64,000 nt of DNA from Flammulina velutipes. Taxonomy: Eukaryota > Basidiomycota > Agaricomycetes > Agaricales > Physalacriaceae. This document shows positions 34,701 through 46,104 of this stretch, in pieces. The stretch spans positions 1,054,001 to 1,118,000 of the forward strand of contig CM022370.1 in the NCBI GenBank assembly GCA_011800155.1, written 5' to 3'. The position numbers and the translations under genes are program-made. Under the pieces are notes generated by a model. The model did not search any database and was not told the DNA's origin. It was given only the letters and a program-made list of their open reading frames with translations. Each line of letters starts with the position of its first letter. Position 1 is the stretch's first letter.

Positions 34701-35204
34701 GGAAGCTTCGACGTAGACGTATGAGAATGGCAACGATTGAAGGACGAGGTTATCGGGCTGGTGGGCAATGAGTGACAAGATAGAGTAAGACAGCTTGGGT
34801 ACGCACCTCAATAGGGCTGAGGAATGTCACTTTCACATTCATGGAGTCCGCAACTACGTTGAGGACGGAGCGTGTGGGTGTTATTTCGATGCTGGAGAGT
34901 TCTGAGGCGGTACCGACGGCCCCCCATAGCTGATACGCGTCGCCGTCTACTCTGATGAAGCCAGACCATCCCAAGGTCTGCGAATGAATGAGCAAGGTGT
35001 ATAGGTAAGTTTGAGGATGGACCTCACCCTCTGTAAATTCCAATGTTGAGGCCATTGTCGAGGAAGGGGAGTGCCAGCCGCGGAAAGATAGGCATTAAGG
35101 TAGGGTGAACGGACGGCGGCGGGTAGGGCAGCTGGATAAAGAGACTGGGCGTGCACTAGGACCCATATTCCGATAGATAAAATGAGAATGAGTGCGGACA
35201 ACAT
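31757..35204 (-). CDS. Membrane-anchored glutaminase A-like protein (DUF5127/4965/1793)
   Basis: A multi-exon gene (roughly 15 exons) encoding a signal peptide (MLSALILILSIGIWVLVHAQ), a large extracellular part and a C-terminal anchor. Family blocks include YPAALPAAVRSPYLNAYL, TLGWSGFIRVDGDAYQLWG, DYADLVSLSARQSL, AAFPIYLYFNPSWAG, DSGDMLIMGWAHARFSGDG and SYNELSSWALIYNLFADKL, all typical of fungal secreted glutaminase A-type proteins (six-hairpin-like fold). After the domain there is one transmembrane helix (GGIIGGVVAGLAGLALIVVG) with a stop-transfer RRRQRRK and a cytosolic tail of about 170 residues rich in Pro/Gly/Ser that ends in a charged coiled segment. So it is likely a surface ectoenzyme instead of a freely secreted one. 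Enzyme activity is inferred from family. It is divergent from MED21. Confidence 0.85.
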
Positions 35205-35777
35205 AACCAGTAGGCCCTAGACGAAATGAAGTGGAGAGGTGTGCCCTGATGAAAGTGGAGGTCCAGGTTCAAAACATCAAACACAGTAACAGTGGTGGAG
35301 ATATGAAAGATGGCTGTGTTTCGCGGAAACAATGCTTTCCCGAGAAGAACGATGAATGTGGCGTTTAGAGTAAAGATACAAGAAATTGCGCCTGCGCTTG
35401 GAAAAGATGAACGAAAAGACAGAAGGTGATAGTCAGGAAGAAGAGCCAAGTTAGGACCGAGCTGATGCTGCTTTGCGGAACGGCTGATCGACTGGTAGTA
35501 CCGACGGTGGATAAGGTACCGCTTTATTATGTTAGCCCTTTTCTCCTTTTCCTAGCTTAAAACGGCCCTTGAGAAACGGTTCGAGGCGCAAAAAGCTATG
35601 CACAGCTACAGTACTGTCTGCAAAAGCAATGCAACGTTCGTTGCCCCCCGGATTGATAGTGATCGTAACCAATCATGATTTTACAGCGACCGAGGCGCAC
35701 ACGTCACGTGATGAGACTGACTTCTTACCATCCGCCTTACCTGCGCGCATCGCGCAATGCTGCAGGAATTGACCCAT
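35205..35777. other. Divergent intergenic region glutaminase-like / MED21
   Basis: A 573-bp spacer between two divergent genes; both promoters are presumed here. Open frames on the minus strand (35156-35449, 35673-36029) are shadows or chance. No repeat or RNA gene was seen. Confidence 0.5.
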
Positions 35778-36398
35778 ATGGACCGCATAACCCAGCTTCA
35801 AGATGAAATCCAGCAGGTGCAGCTGCTCCGTCGTCTTCACATCTACCAATGCTAAAAAATGATAGCTACTCTTGATAATGTCCAACAGTCTCACCCATCT
35901 TACATCCCGCGCAAACTTTATCCAAGTCAGCCCTCTAATTCCTATAACAAAGTCGAGGCCGGCGGACAAGGTGGATGCTCCAGAGGTGTTCCAAGGTGCG
36001 TAACCACAAGAATGAGCATAGACCTGCACTGAATAGACTGCAGAAAATCAGAAAGAACTGGTCCGGGATTTAATGGTAAAGGCAAAGCAGATTGAATATC
36101 TCATACAATCCCTACCCGTCCCCGAGCCAGAAGAAGAGCAGGTGAGTGTCGGGTAAAACGAAGAGGACTAGGCTAACCAATAGTCAGGCTAAACGGCTGG
36201 AGGCGCTTGAGATCGAAATGAACACAGCAAATGCAGCTTACATCCAGGCTCTCACCCGCACTAGTTGGTTATCAACAATTCCGATCTTCTTGTCAATAAC
36301 ATTTTATCCCAGAAAACCTCCATAACCAAGTTTCGCAGCTCCTCCGCACAATGCTCACCGAAAATGATGAATCCGAATTTCTTCAGACGCCACGATAA
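35778..36398 (+). CDS. MED21: Mediator complex subunit MED21 (Srb7)
   Basis: Middle-module Mediator subunit linking RNA polymerase II to activators. Five exons: 35778-35816, 35866-35995, 36044-36141, 36188-36263 and 36313-36398; 142 residues. It starts MDRITQLQDEIQQLLLIMSN, the conserved Med21 N-terminus, continues FIQVSPLIPITKSRP, and has the long coiled coil (KELVRDLMVKAKQIEYLIQS, EEEQAKRLEALEIEMN) that pairs with Med7. The final exon gives NLHNQVSQLLRTML, the expected end; this needs the intron 36264-36312, since reading through would stop early without that conserved block. Convergent with the MAM3-like gene, 69 bp between stops. Confidence 0.92.
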
Positions 36399-36467
36399 CC
36401 CATACATGGCCTGTATTATGCAACTTCTATGCTACCATCATTATGTGCACCATTCTCACTACAAGCA

Positions 36468-38712
36468 TCACTCCGTGTCCGTATCGCCTCCATGCGGATT
36501 TAATTCGCCGCCTCCAGCTTCGTTGGCATGGCTCGTTGCGAGCGTCCGCGCGTCGATCGGTTCACTCTTGAACTTCCCCTTCATACCTACAGACGAGGCC
36601 GTTCCCTCTCGTACCAACCGTCTTCGCCTGTCCAGGAGAATTGCTCCGAGTGCGGGATTCTTCTCTTCTCCGACAGTACCGTCCTCCCTGTTAGCTCCAA
36701 TCGCTCTCCCGACCTCTACTCTGGGTGTGGGAGTAGGATTGGGAGGCGGACGTTCTCGTGGTGGCGCGCTACTCGAACGCAAGAAGCCAAATCCTTTCAC
36801 GGAGGCTAGCGTCTTCGTGGCTGCGACTGGTATGGGATGAGCCAGCTCGATGGCGGGGCTCTGATGTATATACGGCTCGCCATGCGCTCCTTCCACGTCA
36901 AATTCATCGTAGATTTCTTCGCCAATGATTTCTGATTATCTGTGAGCGCGCGCGACATGTACAGATATGGCGGTTACGAACCTTCCAAAACATCCTCAAG
37001 AGTTATTATCCCAAGAGGCATCATAGCCGGATCCAATTTTTGCAAGAACTGTAGAATTGAATAAGCATGTTGAGAGTCGGAAGAATAAAGACCTCACCTC
37101 TTCCGCGCCCTTTGGAGCTAACACAGCATCAGCTGGCATACTTTGCTCCTTCGTTGACATCTCGAAGCTAGCCAGTGTATCCGGCTGCGACTCCACCTTG
37201 TGCGAGCGACGCTTTCTGCCACCAAGCGCTTTCTCATGAACGCCATCCTTCTTAGGGATATCGTCTCCTCTCAAAGTATCTTCACCTGGCGTGCTTCTCC
37301 CCCTCCGTTCCTCTTCCTCTTCTTCCTCGCTGCTCGTGTCGCCCATACCCACCTTGTCCAAGAACCGGCGCGTCAACCCTCTCTTGCCTGTCACGGCTTT
37401 CTTCACGCTCTTCGCTTTCTCCGCGCTGAATCGACTGACGATAGCCATGTGCGACCGTCCCTCTTGAAACTTGTCGAGGATGCCCAACAAGGACTCGTTC
37501 TGCGGGACAAAAGGTACACGATTGAGCTGCAGCGTTCGCAGCGGCGTCGCATCCTTGGGGTCCAGAAGGACACACTGCTTCACCAAGAAGATGCCGACAA
37601 TTCTCTTAACCTTGTCCGCCGACGCGCCGACTTCTTCGTAAACCGGTACACGGCTGTGTCCGGTGGCGACTATCTGTGCGAGAGTCTCGTAATCGAGTTT
37701 GGAGTCGATAGAGAGCATGAAGACGTCCTTAATCGGAGTCATGGCCTGGCTTACGACCTTTTCCTGCAGATCCAGCGTAGCGCCTATGATGGTCACTGTA
37801 TCGTGCTTGAGGTCACCGCCGTGAGGTGAGGTCGAGGCGTGCATAGCAATGAGCTCTTTCAATTCTATGATAACGTCAGATACGCTGTAGTTTACTTGGG
37901 AGCAAAAGAGAGACTTACCGACTCTGCGATAGATTATGCCATGGTTTGAGCCTAGAACCCAGTCCAATAATTTCGCAACAGGCCATGAAATGATTCCCTA
38001 AGGTCACCTAAGTAAGAGGCTACAAAGAGGCTGAGAACAACACGCACCAAAGTATAAATTAGAAATCTGGTGAATCCAGCTCCCTTCGCACCAAGGTACA
38101 ACCCATATCGGGTGAAGAGAGACTGGGGAATGATTTCTGCGAAGCTGCGGAAGAATCAGCGATGTTGTAAGAATGAACAGCAGTAGTACGTACATCACAA
38201 TAAGCACGGTGCTGACCGCCACACTCTGCACGCCACCACCCAGGACAGGGTCTGCGATGACGGGGAGCGACTCATTGACGATCATGTTGGCGAGAAGGAG
38301 GGTAACCAGGAGCAAATGGCCATTCTTTCGAATGGGCTTTATCTGGTTCGCGTATTTGCGCTGCTCACTGGGCATGTTAACTTTGCGCAAGAGATGGAAG
38401 TGAGACGACGCACGGTGTTCCACTTATACTGAGCACATTGAGTTGGGTTTGGTCCAAGCTCATGTATCCTAGTGTCAGCCCAGCGAACAGACCCGACAAG
38501 AGGACAAGAACGGGGATGAGGACGGCAAAGACAATGTACTTTGGTTCGTGAGGGTTGAAACCTTCCTTTTTGCACGAGCAGTCGTCGCGTTTGTAGATGT
38601 TAGACTTTGAGTAATAGGCGACGCCATGAGAGCAGAGAGAATAGAGAGCATAGATGAGGCGCGATGAATGTCCTCCAGAGAGGTTGGATGCCAAAAGTCG
38701 AGTTGGTGCCAT
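36468..38712 (-). CDS. MAM3: CNNM/MAM3-type membrane protein with DUF21 and CBS domains
   Basis: Seven exons (38712-38414, 38367-38194, 38144-38048, 37997-37919, 37864-37098, 37048-36982, 36931-36468), about 648 residues. It has a lumenal N-terminus, a DUF21 transmembrane domain (helices near VFAVLIPVLVLLSGLFAG, LLVTLLLANMIVNESLPVI, VSTVLIVMFAEIIPQ), then a cytosolic CBS pair (SQAMTPIKDVFMLSIDSKL; GHSRVPVYEEVG; MAIVSR...; MPLGIITLEDVLEEIIGEE). A Glu-rich and basic insert interrupts the second CBS, as in yeast Mam3. Members act in metal or Mg homeostasis at the vacuole or plasma membrane. The C-terminal tail is Pro-rich and poorly conserved. Catalytic or transport details cannot be read from sequence. 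Confidence 0.9.
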
Positions 38713-39030
38713 TCAATGGTGGTACCAGTGCAAGGATGCTTCGGTCACGTCTGGATTAGTAACGCCATTACCACACTTTCATTCCAACACTCCATCCATA
38801 AAGTATAGCTTAGCACAACTTGGATATCAGTCAAAGGTAATAGATCATGGTGGTCAAGGGAGAAATCATGAGAAAAGGCTTGGCTGCTATAGCGCGTCGC
38901 GCCAAGACTGCCTCGATCACGGCCAGTGCCATATCAGTGTTATCACTGCTGTGTTGATAAAATCAGTAGATAACATTGCATGTCGATAGATAAAACAGAG
39001 TAAGATACACATAAGTAAGAGATAAAGTGC
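38713..39030. other. Intergenic region, no gene seen
   Basis: A 318-bp spacer between the MAM3-like 5' end and the BTB gene 3' end, both on the minus strand. Only promoter and terminator functions are expected. Confidence 0.5.
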
Positions 39031-40016
39031 TCAAACGGTCTTGGGAAGTTTGTCTACGCAATCACGGATAACCCGTAACGTTTCCCCCTTGTCGTACAAA
39101 TTTCGACTGCAGTTGACCAGAGGGCACTTTGCGCTCCAACATGCCACAGCTTCTGGCCAGGTTGTCAGACCAATCTCGACAACAGTATCCCCCAGCGGGC
39201 GAACATCGATTTCCAGGATGATCTTGTACTTGAGCTCCCTCCATGTATGATAATCGATGACAGTGCTGCAATTTACGCAGTGTGCTGTGGATCCAGAGAC
39301 GAAGGGAGGGTCATTGAGCCTCTGGCGCAGGCTGTACGGAGAGGTAAGAGCAGGCATTGGTGGAATTAAGGAGATGCAACGTACCCTTCCCGGCGAGCTC
39401 TGTGAAGGTCATATAGTTTTAACAATGAGTCTGTGGAGAGGCGCTGGAGGAAAGGGCGAAGATCTGGGTTGTGCAGGTCATAGGCGAGAGTTTGGGCCGA
39501 GGCATGCTTGGCTTCTGCCTCCCATCCGAAACGGCAGGCGATGCCATAGAGCCTCAGGGGATGGATCTCGAGAGAAGGAGTCATGACAAGCAAACGTACG
39601 ATGGATAGAGGCCCTGGCGTGTCGTACTTTTCTATAGCCTCTAGCAGTGAATCTATCTGCTCGAAGGTTGTGAGGGTAGGGAGAGGTAGACCGCACATCA
39701 TGCGGAGGAGTGATTCCATAGTTTCCGAGTCCTCATCTAGGTAAAGCCTGTTGGCCGGGGCATTTGGCGACGGCGACGATGGTGGCGAGCTGCTTTGTGG
39801 CAGACTAAACATGGAGCGAAAGAATCCGGATGTCATCCTCAGTGTGCTGGCATAAACAAGGAAGAGCTGCGAGTCCTTTGTAGCCATGACCGTGTCGCCT
39901 TCAGAGAAGAGTGGATGATATCCGGATGGTTCTGGTTTGTATTCGGCCATTTCCTGAGACTGTTCGCGTCGTACAAGCTGCATGTGGCTCGGAGACGACG
40001 AGGTAGAGTTGAACAT
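39031..40016 (-). CDS. BTB/POZ domain protein
   Basis: Two exons (40016-39385 and 39331-39031), 310 residues. After a polar N-terminus, the BTB core runs from about residue 30: FSEGDTVMATKDSQLFLVYA, STLRMTSGFFRSMFSLP, then LYLDEDSETMESLLRMMCG. A C-terminal region contains a conserved-looking cysteine cluster (HCVNCST... CWSAKCPLVNC), which may bind a metal. Expanded families of such BTB proteins are common in agaricomycetes and their roles are mostly unknown; some act as CUL3 adaptors, which cannot be decided here. It is divergent from YciI-like copy 2, with 126 bp between starts. Confidence 0.85.
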
Positions 40017-40142
40017 GACTATTCTGTTTCAATGTGTTGTAGCAGCTTGAAATATAGAGCAATCCTTACAAGAATGGTTAGAAATGGAGATGGGAGTTGG
40101 GACCAAGACCGGATTTGGAAATCATTTACATTCTTTGCGATC

Positions 40143-40626
40143 ATGTTCCGACGCGTCCTACAACAGACAACAGGCCACGCAAGGCGGACGATGGGCACCA
40201 GTACAGCCTCTAAATATTTTCTCGTGTACGCTCCAGATAGCGCCACCGGCGACCGTTTCGCTGTGAGGGAGCAGCACCTCAAGGAAATGCGTCCCAATAT
40301 CGATTCGGGCATGGTTCGTCAGTATCGTTTCTTCGAGTTTCATTGGAAGCGGCTTATAGTAGATGTACAGGAATAGCAGGAATGACTGTCAATCCCGAGA
40401 ACGAGGACGAACCGCGCGGGTCCATGCTCATCGTCGAAGCGCCCGACTTGCAAACGGTCAAGAACCTCATAGAGAAAGATGTGTACTACAAGAATCGAGT
40501 GGTAAGTCCTCGCAAGGATTAATCCACCCTTTTGATTTGATCACTACGCCACAGTGGGACACGGACAAACTGACTATCACTGGAATCAGGCTTGCGACCC
40601 CATTGAACAATAAAGTAGGCCAATAA
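40143..40626 (+). CDS. YciI-like (YCII domain) protein, copy 2, probably mitochondrial
   Basis: Three exons (40143-40317, 40371-40501, 40555-40626), 125 residues. Unlike copy 1 it has a basic N-terminal extension (MFRRVLQQTTGHARRTMG) resembling a mitochondrial presequence. The YCII fold follows: KYFLVYAPDS, REQHLKEMRPN, GSMLIVEAPDLQTVKNLIEK, YYKNRVWDTDKLTI. The histidine-containing segment REQHL corresponds to the conserved His of the family. The intron before WD is in the same place and phase as in copy 1. The 62-bp gap to LSM6 makes the 3' ends nearly abut. Confidence 0.87.
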
Positions 40627-40688
40627 AAGCCTGGAGAATGCTACTGTACATCGCGCAACCAATGGGATGCCACGCTCAGATGCCACGC

Positions 40689-41059
40689 TCAGAATGCTTC
40701 AACAGCGGAAATGTACAAGACTAACGACCATTTAGTTTGCCCACGATAGTATCACAAAGGAACTCACCATTGTTGCCGCGGATGAAGGAGTCCCCATATC
40801 TATTCGTGATCTTCCCATTCGTGTGTTCTTCGGTCTGCTCGAGAGCAATGTTCATATATCCATCCAAGCACGAAAGAATCCCTATTCCCAGGTCGATATC
40901 AATCTTAACAAGTCGAACATAGTACACACCTCGGTAGTCCACGCCAGATGTCAGCCGAACACTGACACGCTTTCCTACTACGCCCTTCAGAAAATCGGTC
41001 GGTGATCCAGTGTGCACAGCTACTGGCGCTGTTCCTGCAGGTGGCGAGCTTTCGTTCAT
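40689..41059 (-). CDS. LSM6: U6 snRNA-associated Sm-like protein LSM6
   Basis: Subunit of the Lsm1-7 (mRNA decay) and Lsm2-8 (U6 snRNP) rings. Three exons (41059-40930, 40881-40768, 40720-40689), 91 residues. Sm1 motif: LKGVVGKRVSVRLTSGVDYR joined to GILSCLDGYMNIALEQ; Sm2 motif: GDSFIRGNNVLYIS. The 48-nt first intron is in frame without a stop, so its boundary is set by homology. The second acceptor at 40721 is the only one restoring VLYIS. A short Ser/Pro/Ala-rich extension precedes the core. Confidence 0.94.
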
Positions 41060-41166
41060 GATTGGTCGAGATTAAGGATAATCGTCACGTGAAAAGAGCT
41101 GCATATAACGTTCGTACACCAAATTCTCGTATTATAATTACATCTAAACTTCTACTAAACATTTTC

Positions 41167-42640
<1,474 letters not shown>

Positions 42641-42692
42641 GGCGAAGATGAGAGGGAAAGAGTGTTTGTGACTTGGAAGCCCATGTTGGTAG

Positions 42693-42700
42693 TATATATA
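42693..42700 (-). promoter_or_regulatory. TATA box of the old yellow enzyme gene
   Basis: Reverse complement reads ACTATATATACT, 53-60 bp upstream of the ATG at 42640. Suits an inducible-type fungal core promoter; inferred from sequence. Confidence 0.5.
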
Positions 42701-43251
42701 GTACGTTTAGAGTGCTGACATCATCACCAATCTAGCCTGTTCCGCTAAGCTTAGGAGATTAGAAACCATCTGATCGCGCAACGTCCTCTCGAGTAGAAAC
42801 CCGATTCCAGGCAAAGTCATATCCACAAGGCCGTAAAAATGCAGTTCCCAAGCACCGAAGACTGGCGACACAGTGATACAAGGCCAGACGAGACTCGAGC
42901 TTCAAGAGTTGGCTTAGAAAGAAGCTAAGCGTTGATCTATGGCCAGTCGGAATTATACGTGTTTGGCATTAGTAAACATTGTGGTGCTCGAACGAAACTG
43001 GAAAAGGAAATGCAAGAAATGCGATAATTAGGTAAGCATGCCCTGATCGATGATCGACCGATGTTGAGCGCCACAAGTAACAAAATTTCAACAGTTAGAT
43101 GCTTGCAATAGCGTTAGTGTGGCGACGCACGGGTCACTAACATTACCCTCTTTGAGTTTCCTTTAGCCTTCTATCACTCGCTAATTTTTTGAGCTTCAGC
43201 TTGGTATATTGATCATGAATAACCACTGAACAGTGTCAAGGCTTTTCCTGG
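42701..43251. other. Intergenic region, no gene seen
   Basis: The rest of the 611-bp spacer between the OYE start and the acyl-CoA synthetase stop (both minus strand). Nothing beyond expected regulatory sequence was recognised. Confidence 0.45.
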
Positions 43252-45761
43252 TCATGAACTCCTTCCTTCGCCACTTCGCGCCAGCTCTCGACCTCTATCG
43301 CGTAACACGTGCTTCATGATCTTCCCACTCGCCGTCTTGGGTAGCTCTTCAGTAAACCAGACCCAAGCAGGCGCGTTCTGCAAAAATCCGTAGGCAGCTT
43401 ATCTCGAAATTCCCGCGTTCAACTCACCTGGGGATTCATCGTGTCGGAAACAAGAGCACGTATCTGCGTTTCCCTCAACGCCTCGTGTCCTTCAGCGCGC
43501 ACAATCCAAACGCCAACGACCTCCCCGTATTTTTCATTAGGAACAGAAATTGCTGCAGCCTCGAGGATACCTGGATGTGTCGTCAAAGCGTTCTCAATCT
43601 GAACAGGAAAGAGATTCTGGCCCGAAAGGCATCAGCACCCGTAGTTGAAATCGAATGAGGCAAGCCTACCTCTCCGCCACGAATGATAATATCCTTGATT
43701 CGACCGACAACTAGAAAATGGAGGATTGATTAATATTCTTTTAGTAGGAATCAGAAAAGATGACGAACTACTTAGATATCCTTGTTCGTCCAAGATGCCT
43801 TGATCTCCAGTATGCATCCATAATACGCCGGAATCGTCCTTTTGCATTACACTCCGTGTCTGCTCCTCGTCATTCCAATACCTTTCAACTGTATCAATAC
43901 ACCACATAAACAGCGGTAACAAGAGTTTGCAATACGCACCCTTTCTGAACCAAGTAACCCGACACACATAACTCTCCCGGAGTGTTGACAGGGACGGTGT
44001 TTCCTTCGTAGTTGATAATCTTCGCCTTGACATGGGGAAGAATACGGCCAACAGTCTCTACTCTCTTCATAAGGGGATCTTCTGGTACCGTCTGGAAAGA
44101 CACTGGGCTCGTCTCAGCTAACATCGGGGCTTTGAGTATTGTACATGGAGGACGGTGGTTGGAATTGACTCACTCATCCCATATGCGTTTGTTAGTTCCT
44201 TCAAATTCATCTCTGATATCAGCCTCTTCATAAGTTGAATAGGGATCGGTGATCCAGCGGCGATACCAGTTCTATTATTTGCGATGGTGAGCAGAAGCAT
44301 GTTGGAGCGGTTGGAGCGGTTAGGCTCTCACCTCAAAGTCCTCGTATCTACCTCTTCCCCTTGTTCTCTACGGGCTTCGATCTCTTTCAATACTCCAAGA
44401 AAGTGAGTAGGAACGCCATGCAGTGCCGTGCACCGTTCAGCAGGGATGGAGTCGACAATAGATGGAGGATCAAATATTGCCGATGGATAGACGATGCATG
44501 CGCCATGTACCCATGCCGCAAGATTTCCTAGAACCAAGCGTGAACATCTAATCAGCTTCTTTTGCATGCAATTACGTCGTTGGTAAGATAGTACTCATCA
44601 AAACAGTGAAATAAGGGAGGTACATTACCTATAAAACGAGTTGAGTAAACTTCGCAACGCGAACGGTTCGGAAAGCTCACAAACAACATCGCGTTCAGTC
44701 AAATGCATACGACGACCGATTGAAAGACTGTTATTCAACAGATTCCTATGGGTCAGCTAGGCCACAAAGCTGAGCTCTCGGGAGACGTCCAGAGAACGAA
44801 AGAACGAACTGTAACTGCTTTAGGACTTCCCGTGGTTCCACTGTTGGACGTCAACTTCTCCGTTAAACAAGTCAAACTGAAGGAAAGTGACCTGGTGAAT
44901 TGTATGTTGGCGATATCGTCATTATGTAACGATTCCACGATGTCTTTATATCTTCTGTTCCATGAGCTGTTGTCCTCTCTCCACATAGGGACCTCCCGCC
45001 AGTCAATGAGCGTCTTGATATCCAATTTTCTTAATTCTTCTCGGTGTACTTCCTCGTTGTCCACAACGATGATATTGCGAAGAGCCGGAAGTCCTTCTTC
45101 TTGTATGTTTCCCGGGGCGCTGTGCTTCAACGAGGGGAACTTGTCCGTAAGGAGTTGGATATAGTGCGACGTCCGGATACGGGGAACCACTACGAGATGC
45201 TTGACGCCGACTAGGTTCAACACGTTCACCTGGATGGAACGTAAGGAGGGGAATATAACGGAAATATCAGTTATTGCAGACCAATTCTCCCACTCGGTAT
45301 GCCGGATTTATGGTCGTCAAAATTGCACCGATAGACGCGCACGCCCATTGTAAGATAGCATAGGCGCTATCAAATTCGAACGTACTTCGGTGAGCAATTC
45401 AACGCACCACATACCTATTATTTCCCATAAGGACACCGACGCGATCCCCCTTGACCACACCCATCTCCAGTAAGCCTCTTGCGTACGCATTGATGGCTCT
45501 ATCGAATTCCGAGAAATCCCAAGCTAGGTGAGTATCGACATTAAGGTTGTTAGGCTTCGGGCCACCAAGAGAATAAGCCCCCTCCCTGCGACACGTCAGA
45601 GCTGGTCGCGAGGAGTATTGCTGCAGGATCTCGGAGGCGAAGTAGTGGGGTAGGGTTTTTTCATTCAGTTCAGGATGTAAAGGGCCTTGGACAGCAGACA
45701 GAGAAAATGTGCGTCGACGGAGTCCATGTAGGCTTAACCGAGACTTGGGAGCGAGTCTCAT
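43252..45761 (-). CDS. Acyl-CoA synthetase (AMP-forming), ACSF2-like, probably mitochondrial
   Basis: Adenylates a carboxylate and transfers it to CoA. About 13 exons, first 45761-45415, including a 25-nt exon (44840-44816) that carries most of the phosphate-binding loop. The N-terminus ([20 protein letters not shown]) looks mitochondrial. Motifs in order: SGTTGSPKA followed by [57 protein letters not shown]; and the C-terminal catalytic lysine in [13 protein letters not shown]. The order and the ACSF2-like [13 protein letters not shown] favour a medium-chain type enzyme; substrate is not proven. One junction (44595/44547) is less certain and adds about three residues relative to the family. 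Confidence 0.9.
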
Positions 45762-46104
45762 CGCTTAGTGGCCAATGGTGGTCGTAGCAAGGTCGTAGTC
45801 CAACCTTCTGTATCATCTGATCCGTGACCCTATCGGACCCAATACCCCACACAAACCCCAGAACTTCTTCAAAGCATAATGTTGGTAGCATTTCACAACA
45901 AATACATCCAAGAAACTAGTAAAAACACATGTGTACAGAGTCCGCGGAAAACTTTACAACAAACTAGTATGCAACAGGAAGAATAATGAGCGGATAACAA
46001 TGCAATGGTGTAGACAAGAATACAACGGGCGATGAAACAATGTTGCTACAAGCGTGAGGAAAGAAAGGATATGTACAGTCAGTAGTCAGTCAGTGTCAAT
46101 GCTT
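45762..46104. other. Intergenic region, no gene seen
   Basis: A 343-bp spacer between the acyl-CoA synthetase start and the ankyrin gene stop; promoter and terminator only. Confidence 0.5.

Noticed and set aside
35673..36029. 118-codon minus-strand open frame
   Set aside because: It is antisense to the MED21 exons, which have clear family motifs and frame-consistent introns.
36265..36840. 191-codon plus-strand open frame
   Set aside because: It overlaps the MED21 last exon in another frame and is antisense to the Pro-rich C-terminal exon of the MAM3-like gene; no independent support.
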